A program made the position numbers and the translations under genes. Below the pieces are notes generated by a model. The model was not told where the DNA came from. It ran no database searches and saw nothing but the letters and a program-made list of their open reading frames with translations. A DNA stretch of 64,000 bases from Streptomyces sp. NBC_01235 (GTDB lineage Bacteria; Actinomycetota; Actinomycetes; Streptomycetales; Streptomycetaceae), in NCBI RefSeq assembly GCF_035989285.1, contig NZ_CP108513.1:10974001-11038000 (forward strand), in the 5' to 3' direction. Positions 45,581 to 53,341 of the stretch are shown here, one piece after another (the first letter of the stretch is position 1; every line of letters begins with the position of its first letter).

Positions 45581-47170
45581 CTACCAGCGCCACTGGCGCT
45601 TGTTGAACAGGTGCTCGGCGGTGATGTCCCGCTCCTTGCACCAGCTCAGGAATTCGTCGATCTGCTTGAGCTGGTAGGTGTCCTCGTTATAGGTCGTGGC
45701 CATGACGTGGCCCTGCCAGCTCTCCTCGCCCATGGCGTAGACGTACGCCTCGCCGGCCCCCAGTTCGACCACGATGTCGCCGGCCTGCGCGGCGTTGGAG
45801 CCGGACAGCTTGCGTGAGCTGCTCATCTTCTTGCTGACCGGCTTGGTCAGCAGGCCGCCGTAGAGCCAGGTCAGCGGCGCGCCGTCGCACTCCATGCCGA
45901 GGAACGCCATGTCGGCCCGGCCGAGGTGCCCGCGTATGTAGCGGTAGAGGACCGGGTCGATTCCTGAGGAGTCGGCGCCGACGAACACCTTCTTGCCCGC
46001 GATGTCGACCCAGTACGTGGACTTGGCCCGGATGTCGAGGTCCGAGTGCTCGCCGAGGAACGGCGTCGCGGTCACCTTGCCGCCGGGGAAGGGTATCTCG
46101 TCGAAGTCGTCGACCTCCACGGCTGGCAGCCCGAGGTGCCTCAGGTAGAGGGCGATGTTGGGGTCTGGGAGGTTGCCGCGCGAGGACCGCGGCACCACGA
46201 CCTTGTCGACCCGGCCGCGCAACTGGAGCAGCGTCTCCAGGACGATGTGGTCCTGGTGGCCGTGCGTGATCAGCACCAGGTCGATGTGGTCCGGCAGGTC
46301 GTCGAGGGTGAACCGGTCGCCGCGGCGGTTGTCCGTGCTGATGAAGGGGTCGGTGACGATCGTCGCCTCGGCGCTCTGCAGCACCAGGCACGCGTGGCCG
46401 TAGTAGCGAATCCGGCCGCCGGACTCGATGTGCCGGTCCGGGGACAGGGCTGGCCGATCGGTCAGCAGCCGGTCCAGCCAGACCGCCTGCGCGTCGGTCA
46501 GTTCCAGTGCCTCGCGGAGCCGCGTCGGGGAGACGGGCCGGATCCGTGAGGCGGTCAGCTCGCCGAGCCCCGCGTGGGTCAGCGGGAGATCGAGGTCCAG
46601 GACGTCCGGCCCGGGCAGGCGCGGCGTGCTCAGGATGAACGGCCGCTCCACGCCGTCGTCCAGGGAGAGCTGGAACGACTGGCGGCGGGAGTCGAACGCC
46701 AGGCTGTGGTACACGATCGGTTCCAGGAAGTGCAGCGACGGCTGGTTGCTGGTGTCGTAGGCCAGCTCCACCAGGCCGTTCAGCGCGGTCGGCAGTTTCG
46801 GATACAGCGGGGTCAGGTCGAAGCCGGTGGCGTTGTGCCGCACCAGTTCCTCGGCGACGGCGACGGCCGCGGCGAACTGGAGCATCCCGGCGCGGTCACG
46901 CTTGATGGATGCGGTCAGTTCGGCGACCTCGTCCGCGCGGTCCTCGGGGATGTCGATGAAGTAGCCGCCGCGCAGGTCCGGGTTGTTACTCGCCGCGATG
47001 TGCACCTGTGGCGACTGCAGGTACGACTCCAGCAGCGGCAGTTGGAGGAAGGCCAGGTTCATCGAGGCCTGCACCGGGGCCACCGTGTGCAGCCAGGCGT
47101 AGAAGCGGTCGACCAGTGGCTCGACGATCACGTTGGACCGGAGGTACTTCGGCACGCCGTCGTCACCCAT
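45581..47170 (-). CDS. CmlA-type diiron NRPS-associated beta-hydroxylase
   Basis: 529-aa enzyme with a 240-residue N-terminal dimerisation/recognition domain and a C-terminal metallo-beta-lactamase fold. Predicted metal ligands: His303, His305, Asp307, His308 (THGHQDH), Glu374 (FLGEHSD) and Asp400 (GADSSGID), plus Glu427, at almost the same positions as the ligands I recall for CmlA from chloramphenicol synthesis (305, 307, 309, 310, 377, 403, 430). CmlA-type proteins use a dinuclear iron site and O2 to beta-hydroxylate an amino acid while it is bound to an NRPS carrier domain. Here the likely substrate is one of the residues loaded by the adjacent NRPS (Asn is a good candidate). Divergent from MbtH. 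Confidence 0.9.
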   Translation of the reverse strand: MGDDGVPKYLRSNVIVEPLVDRFYAWLHTVAPVQASMNLAFLQLPLLESYLQSPQVHIAASNNPDLRGGYFIDIPEDRADEVAELTASIKRDRAGMLQFAAAVAVAEELVRHNATGFDLTPLYPKLPTALNGLVELAYDTSNQPSLHFLEPIVYHSLAFDSRRQSFQLSLDDGVERPFILSTPRLPGPDVLDLDLPLTHAGLGELTASRIRPVSPTRLREALELTDAQAVWLDRLLTDRPALSPDRHIESGGRIRYYGHACLVLQSAEATIVTDPFISTDNRRGDRFTLDDLPDHIDLVLITHGHQDHIVLETLLQLRGRVDKVVVPRSSRGNLPDPNIALYLRHLGLPAVEVDDFDEIPFPGGKVTATPFLGEHSDLDIRAKSTYWVDIAGKKVFVGADSSGIDPVLYRYIRGHLGRADMAFLGMECDGAPLTWLYGGLLTKPVSKKMSSSRKLSGSNAAQAGDIVVELGAGEAYVYAMGEESWQGHVMATTYNEDTYQLKQIDEFLSWCKERDITAEHLFNKRQWRW

Positions 47171-47321
47171 GTGTTGCCTCCATCTCGAAGCGGGGGAATG
47201 CCTGCGCGGCCGGCGCCGGCGGAAGTCCTTCCATGACAGGGCCCTGCTGTCCCATGCGTCAAACAGGGCCCCGTCGTGGATCGCTCAGGGCTTTCACCAG
47301 TGGCTTTTCCTTAAGGGAGGT

Positions 47322-47350
47322 GTCCAAGAGCGGCACTGCCGCGCTTGGAC
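47322..47350. promoter_or_regulatory. StrR-type operator candidate
   Basis: GTCCAAGAG-N11-CGCTTGGAC: 9-bp arms with one mismatch and an 11-bp spacer that is itself nearly palindromic. StrR-family sites are reported with the same 9-N11-9 layout (GTTCGACTG-N11-CAGTCGAAC). It lies in the 324-bp divergent region, 152 bp from the hydroxylase start and 145 bp from the MbtH start, so one activator site could serve both transcripts. Confidence 0.6.
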
Positions 47351-47494
47351 GGCCCTGGCCAGCGCCCCTTGGAAGCGGCCCGGCGGCCGAGCGATAGTGG
47401 CACCGCATCCACCAACTCCGACGGACCGGCGCCCGCTTCGGGCTGCCCAGTGCGGCCCGCGGCGGCGCCGTCCATCGCTAGAAAGGACGACGTC

Positions 47495-47713
47495 GTGACG
47501 AACCCATTCGAGGACCCGGACGCCAGCTACCTGGTCCTGACCAACGACGAGGGCCAGCACTCGCTGTGGCCGCTGTTCGCCGAGGTGCCCGAGGGCTGGG
47601 CCGTGGTGTTCGGCGAGGCGGGCCGGCAGGAGTGCCTGGACTACATCGACAAGTCCTGGACCGACATGCGGCCCAAGAGCCTGATCGCCGCCATGCAGTC
47701 GGGCAACGCCTGA
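47495..47713 (+). CDS. MbtH-like protein
   Basis: 72-aa MbtH-family chaperone that binds and activates NRPS adenylation domains. Family signature visible: '[19 protein letters not shown]', '[20 protein letters not shown]' and '[17 protein letters not shown]', with the conserved Trp residues. GTG 47495 with AAAGGA upstream. First gene of the rightward biosynthetic operon MbtH-FAAL-ACAD-ACAD-ACP-NRPS. Confidence 0.96.
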   Translation: MTNPFEDPDASYLVLTNDEGQHSLWPLFAEVPEGWAVVFGEAGRQECLDYIDKSWTDMRPKSLIAAMQSGNA

Positions 47714-47753
47714 GCCGGGGCCGCCGCGGCTCGGACCCGAAGGAGACAGAGCC

Positions 47754-49535
47754 ATGACATTCGATCTCGCCAGTCGCCACAGCCTCGGCGACGCGTTCGA
47801 GGAACGGGTCGCCGCACGATCGGACGCCGTGGCGCTGACCCTTCACCGGGGCGCGGCGGCCGAGCCGGAGAGCGTCACGTACGCCGAGCTCGCACGGCGG
47901 GCCCGGCTGCGGGCCTCCGCGCTGGCCGCGCGGCTCGCGCCGGGGAAGCGGGTGATCCTCGCCCTGCCTACGGGCATCGTGTTCGCGGAGTACTACCTGG
48001 GCTGCCTGATGGCCGGGCTCGTCTGTGTGCCGGTGCCCGCGCCCGGCGGCTCGGCCCGTGCCGCGGAACGGATCACCGTCATCGCGGCGGACTGCGACCC
48101 CGAACTGATCGTCGCCGCCGAGTCCGACGTCGCGGCGCTGGTCGATGGCTTCGCCGGAGCGGGTTCGGCCGCCACCGCCGTCGAGGCCGCCGCGCCGGCC
48201 GGGCCCGGCGTAGCCGACGGCCTTCCCGCCGACCGGCCGCGTCCGCACCGCGGCACGCCAGCCGTCATCCAGTACAGCTCCGGATCCACCGGGACTCCAC
48301 GCGGCGTGGTCCTCGCGCACGGCACGATCCTGGACAACGTGCAGGCCATGCACGAGTCGGGCGGCATCGGACCCGACGACCGTTTCGGATCGTGGCTGCC
48401 GCTGCACCACGACATGGGCCTGTTCGCGATGCTGTCGGCCCCGCTCGTTTTCGGCGCGCCGCTCGCGCTGATGGCGCCCTCGGACTTCGTCCGGCGGCCG
48501 GTCGAGTGGCTGCGGATGCTGGACCGGTATCGCGTCACGGTCACCGCGGCCCCCGACTTCGCCTTCGACCTGTGTTTGCGCGCGATACCGGACGCCGCGA
48601 TCGAGGGCCTGGATCTGTCGGAGCTCGATTTCCTCCTCGACGGCTCCGAGCCGATCAACGCGGCGACGATAGCCGCGTTCAGCGCGCGGTTCGCCCGCGC
48701 CGGGCTGGGGCCGGATGTCATCGCCCCCTGCTACGGCATGGCCGAGTGCACGGCCTACGTCTCGGCCAAACCCCGTGCGGGACAGGTTCCCGTGATGCAG
48801 GCGGATGTCGCAGCTCTGTCGCGGGCGGAGGGGCCAGAACTGCGCCCGACGGCTGTCGGCGTGGGCCGCGCCCTGGTCGGCTGCGGCATCCCCAGCGGCG
48901 ACGCCGCCATCGTCGACCCGGCCACGCGCCGCGCGCTCGCGCCAGGCCGGATCGGCGAGATATGGCTCCGGGTTCCCGGCATCGGCCTGGGCTACTGGGG
49001 TCATCCCGAACTCTCCGCCTGCACCTTCGACGTCCGGCTCGAAGACGCGGACGCCGAAGGTGCCGTCGGATCCGGCACCGGCGGCTGGCTTCGCACCGGC
49101 GACCTCGGCGCGCTCATCGACGGCCAGCTCTACATCACCGGCCGCTTGAAAGAGGTCCTCATCGTCCGCGGCCGCAACCTGTTCCCCCAGGACCTCGAAC
49201 AGCACGCGCGCTCCGTCCACGAGGCGCTGGCCGGATTCGTCGGCGCGGCGTTCTCCGTACCGGCCCCGGACGAACGGATCGTGCTGGTCCACGAGGTGAA
49301 CCCGACCCTGCGGTCCGCGGAGTTCCCGGGTGTCGCGGCCGCCGTCGCCGACTGCCTCACGGTCGAGTTCGGGGTCCCGGTCCGCAACATTCTGCTGGTG
49401 CGACGGGGCTCGATCCACCGCACCACCAGCGGTAAGGTCCAGCGGACCGCCATGCGCGAGCGCTTCCTGGCCGGGGAGATCACGGCCCTGCACACCGAAC
49501 TCGAGCCCGCACTGCTCCGGGTCGGTGCGCCGTGA
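47754..49535 (+). CDS. fatty acyl-AMP ligase (FAAL)
   Basis: 593-aa ANL enzyme. The AMP-binding loop 'YSSGSTGTPRG' is at 174-184; the FAAL hallmark 'SWLPLHHDMGL' is at 213-223; 'DGSEPINAATIAAFSARF', 'PCYGMAECTAYVSA' and 'GRLKEVLIVRGRNLFPQDLE' follow, with 'RRGSIHRTTSGKVQR' near the C-terminus. FAALs adenylate free fatty acids and transfer them to a carrier protein rather than CoA, here presumably the ACP at 52962. It initiates lipopeptide assembly. Stop overlaps the next start by 4 bp. Confidence 0.93.
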   Translation: MTFDLASRHSLGDAFEERVAARSDAVALTLHRGAAAEPESVTYAELARRARLRASALAARLAPGKRVILALPTGIVFAEYYLGCLMAGLVCVPVPAPGGSARAAERITVIAADCDPELIVAAESDVAALVDGFAGAGSAATAVEAAAPAGPGVADGLPADRPRPHRGTPAVIQYSSGSTGTPRGVVLAHGTILDNVQAMHESGGIGPDDRFGSWLPLHHDMGLFAMLSAPLVFGAPLALMAPSDFVRRPVEWLRMLDRYRVTVTAAPDFAFDLCLRAIPDAAIEGLDLSELDFLLDGSEPINAATIAAFSARFARAGLGPDVIAPCYGMAECTAYVSAKPRAGQVPVMQADVAALSRAEGPELRPTAVGVGRALVGCGIPSGDAAIVDPATRRALAPGRIGEIWLRVPGIGLGYWGHPELSACTFDVRLEDADAEGAVGSGTGGWLRTGDLGALIDGQLYITGRLKEVLIVRGRNLFPQDLEQHARSVHEALAGFVGAAFSVPAPDERIVLVHEVNPTLRSAEFPGVAAAVADCLTVEFGVPVRNILLVRRGSIHRTTSGKVQRTAMRERFLAGEITALHTELEPALLRVGAP

Positions 49536-51277
49536 GCACGGAGCTCGCGGCACTGGCGTCCGGTCTCGCCGCCGCGCCCGACATCGCACTCGACGCCGCC
49601 CTGGGCGACCCCGAGGACTCGGCCGGAGTTTCGGCGGAACTCGACGAAGCCGAAGAGTTCCCCGCGCAGATGTGCGCGCGCCTCGACGCGTTCGGCCTCC
49701 CCGCCCACTACGTCCCCGCCGACCACGGCGGAGCCCTCGCCGACCACGAACAGCTGCTGAGACTGCAGCGCGTGGTGGCCCGCCGCGACCTGAGCGCCGC
49801 GATAGCACACGGAAAGACCTATCTCGGCGCGGCCCCGGTCTGGACGGTCGGCACCCCCCGCCAGACCGCGGCGGTCTCGGCCGCGGTCCGCTCCGGCGAG
49901 CCCTTCGCCTGGGCGCTCACCGAACCCGGCCACGGCGCCGACCTCGCCAACGGCGAGGTCACCGCAGCCCGGCGGACGGGCGGCTTCCTCCTGGACGGCA
50001 CGAAGTGGCCGATCAACAACGCCACCCGCGCCGACCACCTCGTCGTCCTGGCCCGCACCGGCGACCCCGGCACCGCCCGAGGCCACAGCCTCTTCCTCGT
50101 CGACAAGCGGCGACTGGCCCGCGGCACCTGGCGCGCGCTGCCCAAAGCCGCCACCCACGGCGTCCGCGGCATCGACATATCCGGCATCGAGTTCAGTGCC
50201 GCAGAGCTCTCCGAAGCGGCGCTTCTGGGCCCCGAAGGTTCCGGCCTGGAGACAGTCCTGCGCAGCCTGCAGCTCACCCGCACGATGTGCACGGCCCTCT
50301 CGCTCGGCGCCGGCGAACAGGCGCTGCGCCTGACAGCCGGCTTCACCGCGACCCGGCTGATCCAGCGGACCCCTCTGGCGGACCGCCCGCGCACCCGCTC
50401 GATCGTCACCCGCTGCGCCGCCCTGCTCGCCGCCACCGAAGCCGCGGCCAGCCTCGGCGCGCGCTCGATCCACAGCCTCACCGACGAACTCAGCGTCACC
50501 TCCGCCGTCGTGAAGGCCCTGGCCCCGACCCTGATCGACGCGGTCGTCGCCGACCTCGCCGAACTGCTCGGGCTGCGCTCGTTCCTCACCGGCGAGTACG
50601 CGCACGGCGCGTTCCAGAAGCTGTGGCGCGACCACCACGTCGTCGCGATCTTCGACGGCAGCACCCCGGTGAACCGCGCCGCGCTGATCCCGCAGTACGG
50701 CCGGCTCGCCCGCGGGTTCGCCCGAGCCGACGTGGACACGGACGGCCTCGCCGAAGCCGCCGCCTCGGGCACCCGGCCGCGACGGCTCGATCACCGAGCG
50801 CTGACCCTGACCTCGCGCCGCGGCTGCTCGGTCGTCCAGTCGCTGCCGATACTGGCCGAGGCGCTCGCCGATCGGGGCGCCCCGGACGGCCTCGCCGAGC
50901 ACGCGGCCGCCCTCGCCGCCACCGCCGCCGACATCGCCCTGCTCATGGGGGAGGCCAGGCCCTCGGCCCGGCCGCCGATGGCTGCGTATGAACTGGCCGG
51001 TGCCTACGAGCTCTGCTACGCCGGTGCCGCCTGCCTGCACCTGTGGGCGACGGGCGGCCCGTCGCGGGCCTCAGGACCGCTCTGGGACGACGGACTGTGG
51101 GCGCGCGCCGCCCTGCGTGCGCTGCGGGCCCGGATCGCCACAGTGCTGCGGACTCCCGCGCCGGAGCCGGAACCCGGCGACGACACGATCGACTTTCGGC
51201 TGTCCGCCGTGATCGGTGAAGCGGTCGCAGTCGGCGCGGCGGTCACGCCGTTCGGAATCCCGGTGAGGACGCCATGA
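49532..51277 (+). CDS. acyl-CoA dehydrogenase-like flavoprotein 1
   Basis: 581 aa, about 200 longer than a standard ACAD, like the lipid-tail oxidases of other lipopeptide clusters. Flavin/substrate motif 'FAWALTEPGHGADLANGEV' (ACAD signature) and 'GFLLDGTKWPINNATRADHL' are near residues 125-165. At the position of the usual catalytic Glu (YEGT) it has 'IFDGST', i.e. Asp. Likely introduces a double bond into the carrier-bound acyl chain. It is coupled by 4-bp overlaps to the FAAL before it and to a second ACAD after it. Confidence 0.88.
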   Translation: MSTELAALASGLAAAPDIALDAALGDPEDSAGVSAELDEAEEFPAQMCARLDAFGLPAHYVPADHGGALADHEQLLRLQRVVARRDLSAAIAHGKTYLGAAPVWTVGTPRQTAAVSAAVRSGEPFAWALTEPGHGADLANGEVTAARRTGGFLLDGTKWPINNATRADHLVVLARTGDPGTARGHSLFLVDKRRLARGTWRALPKAATHGVRGIDISGIEFSAAELSEAALLGPEGSGLETVLRSLQLTRTMCTALSLGAGEQALRLTAGFTATRLIQRTPLADRPRTRSIVTRCAALLAATEAAASLGARSIHSLTDELSVTSAVVKALAPTLIDAVVADLAELLGLRSFLTGEYAHGAFQKLWRDHHVVAIFDGSTPVNRAALIPQYGRLARGFARADVDTDGLAEAAASGTRPRRLDHRALTLTSRRGCSVVQSLPILAEALADRGAPDGLAEHAAALAATAADIALLMGEARPSARPPMAAYELAGAYELCYAGAACLHLWATGGPSRASGPLWDDGLWARAALRALRARIATVLRTPAPEPEPGDDTIDFRLSAVIGEAVAVGAAVTPFGIPVRTP

Positions 51278-52965
51278 GCGCCAAGGACCTGGAGACCCTT
51301 CTCGGAAACCCTTATGACGACGCCAACCCGGTCGGATACCGGGCGGTCCTGGACGCGGACGAACGGCGCGAGATGTCTGCCGAGGGCGAGAAACTGCTCG
51401 ACGCCTGGTGCCTGAACGCGGAGTTCGTGCCGGCCGCGTACGGCGGCCGGTTCACCCGCGCCGACCGGTTGGCCGGCATCCTCAGGACCCTGTGGCGCCG
51501 GGACGCGGCGCTCGGCTCCGGCTACGGGTTCGCGTCGTTCCTGGCTTCCGTCAACGTCTGGACCGCCGGCACCGCGGACCAGCGCGGGAGCGTCGCCGAC
51601 CGGCTCCTGGCCAACCAGCGCGTCGCCGCCGCATTCCACGAGCTGGACCACGGAAACGACATCGCACACACCGGGTGCGCGGCGTCTCCGGCCGTCTCCG
51701 GCTGGTCGCTGTCGGGCCGCAAGGAAGTGGTGGCGAACGTGCGCCGGGCCGAAACCCTCGTGGTCTTCGCCCGCACCGGCCCGGACGCCGGCCGCCGGAG
51801 CCACAGCCAGTTCCTCCTCGCCCGGGACGCCGTCCCGGCCGAACGGGTGCGCGACCTGCCCCGCGTCGGCACGTCCGGGATGCGCGGCCTGCAACTGGGC
51901 GGCATCGAGTTCGCCGACTGCCCGATTCCGGCCGACGCCGTGATCGGCGACCCGGGACAGGGCATGGAGATCGCCCTGCGGGCCTACCAGGTGACGCGGG
52001 CCGTCCTGCCGGCCATGGCCCTCGGCTCGCTCGACACCGCGCTGCGCACCGCGCTCGACTTCGCCGCCGAACGCCGTCTCTACGGCGCCGCTGTCAGCGA
52101 ACTGCCATACGTCCGCGCCGTCATCGCCCGCGCCCATGCCGACCTGCTCGCCGTCGAGGCCTTCTCCGGCGTCGTGGTCCGCGGACTGCACCTGGTTCCC
52201 GAATCCATGGCCGCCTACGCCGCGGCCGCCAAGTACCTGACCTCGCGGATGGTCCTGGACGCGGTCGAAGACCTGCGTTCGGTCCTGGGCGCCTCCGGCT
52301 ATCTGCGACAGGGTCCTTACGCGATCTTCCAGAAGGTGGCCCGGGACGCGGCCCCGGCCACCTTCGTCCACATCTCACGCACGGCCTGCCTGATCACCCT
52401 GCTTCCGCAACTGCCCCGCCTGGCCCGCAAGTCCTGGCTCACCGGGCCGCCCGCGGCTCCCGAGCTGTTCGACCTCGGCGCCGACCTGCCGAGCCTCGAT
52501 TTCGACGCCCTGGTCGCGGCGATGGCGCGGACCGACGGCCTCCTAGGCGCGCTCGTCGAGACCGCCGAGCTCGGCGACGGCGGCCTCGCGGCCCGCTTCG
52601 CCGTGCGATTCCGGGACGAGCTACGAGTCCTGCGGGACGAGTGCATCGCCCTCGCACCCGGCGATCTCACCAGCGGCGCCGGCCCGGCCGCCTTCGACTT
52701 GGCAGACCGCTACACCGTGCTCCTGGCCGCGGCGTGCGTGCTGGCGGTCTGGCGCCGTGGCGGACCCCGGTACCCGGACGACCTGCTGCCCGGCGTCCTC
52801 GACCGCCTTGCCGCCCGCCTGCGGGGCCCGGCGCTGCTCACCGCGGGCGAACGCGAGCAGGCCGAGTACGCCTTGTTCGCCGCCGCGGGCCGGCGGCACG
52901 GCGAGCACCAGCTCTTCGATCCGACCGCCCAGGCGACGCCGGGCGGCGGGAAGGACACGCCATGA
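51274..52965 (+). CDS. acyl-CoA dehydrogenase-like flavoprotein 2
   Basis: 563 aa, paralogue of the preceding protein. Recognisable: 'AAFHELDHGNDIAHTGC' in place of the ACAD (T/S)EP.xGSD motif, 'GWSLSGRKEVVANVRRA', 'YLRQGPYAIFQKVARDA'. At the catalytic-base position it reads 'TFVHISRTA' with no acidic residue. This suggests a partner subunit of ACAD 1 rather than a free-standing enzyme, as in heteromeric ACAD pairs where only one subunit carries the base (inference). Overlaps the ACP gene by 4 bp. Confidence 0.86.
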   Translation: MSAKDLETLLGNPYDDANPVGYRAVLDADERREMSAEGEKLLDAWCLNAEFVPAAYGGRFTRADRLAGILRTLWRRDAALGSGYGFASFLASVNVWTAGTADQRGSVADRLLANQRVAAAFHELDHGNDIAHTGCAASPAVSGWSLSGRKEVVANVRRAETLVVFARTGPDAGRRSHSQFLLARDAVPAERVRDLPRVGTSGMRGLQLGGIEFADCPIPADAVIGDPGQGMEIALRAYQVTRAVLPAMALGSLDTALRTALDFAAERRLYGAAVSELPYVRAVIARAHADLLAVEAFSGVVVRGLHLVPESMAAYAAAAKYLTSRMVLDAVEDLRSVLGASGYLRQGPYAIFQKVARDAAPATFVHISRTACLITLLPQLPRLARKSWLTGPPAAPELFDLGADLPSLDFDALVAAMARTDGLLGALVETAELGDGGLAARFAVRFRDELRVLRDECIALAPGDLTSGAGPAAFDLADRYTVLLAAACVLAVWRRGGPRYPDDLLPGVLDRLAARLRGPALLTAGEREQAEYALFAAAGRRHGEHQLFDPTAQATPGGGKDTP

Positions 52966-53246
52966 CCACGACCGAACCGCGTTCCAGCCGGCCGCTGCAC
53001 GACGAGATGCGGGCCTGGATCATCGAGCGCGTCTCCTACTACCTCCCCGACCTCGCCGGGCGGATCGGTCCGCAGACCGCGCTCGCTGGCCTGGGGTTGG
53101 ACTCCGTCTACGCCGTGGCGCTGTGCGGCGAGATCGAGGACACCTGGCTGCTGACCGTGGAACCCACCTTGATCTGGGACGTCGACACCGTCGAGGCCCT
53201 CGCCGAGCGTGTCCTCGCCCTGATCGCCGAGCAGCACCCGGCCTGA
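52962..53246 (+). CDS. acyl carrier protein
   Basis: 94-aa carrier protein. Phosphopantetheine attachment Ser48 lies in 'LAGLGLDSVYAVALCGEIED'; helix II and the 'PTLIWDVDTVEALAERVLAL' helix IV region are normal. It should hold the fatty acid made active by FAAL, present it to the dehydrogenase pair and donate it to the starter C domain of the NRPS. ATG overlaps the previous stop; the NRPS start follows after 95 bp. Confidence 0.93.
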   Translation: MTTTEPRSSRPLHDEMRAWIIERVSYYLPDLAGRIGPQTALAGLGLDSVYAVALCGEIEDTWLLTVEPTLIWDVDTVEALAERVLALIAEQHPA

Positions 53247-53341
53247 CGGTCGGCCGACGTTCCCCTCCCCGGCCCTCGCGGGCGTCCGATTCCTGATCCT
53301 CTCCGGCCCCGCCGGCGATTCGAGCGAGAGAGGTACGCGTG

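Noticed and set aside
41535..45641. 1368-codon minus-strand open frame across the ABC exporter and hydrolase
   Set aside because: Arg/Pro-rich out-of-frame reading; the exporter and hydrolase in the neighbouring frame have complete motifs.
45581..47170. A beta-lactamase or resistance role for the metallo-beta-lactamase-fold protein
   Set aside because: Length 529 aa, large N-terminal domain and CmlA-like ligand spacing indicate an NRPS-linked oxygenase.
47478..49808. 776-codon minus-strand open frame opposite MbtH and FAAL
   Set aside because: Overlaps two genes with clear family signatures; its own translation has none.
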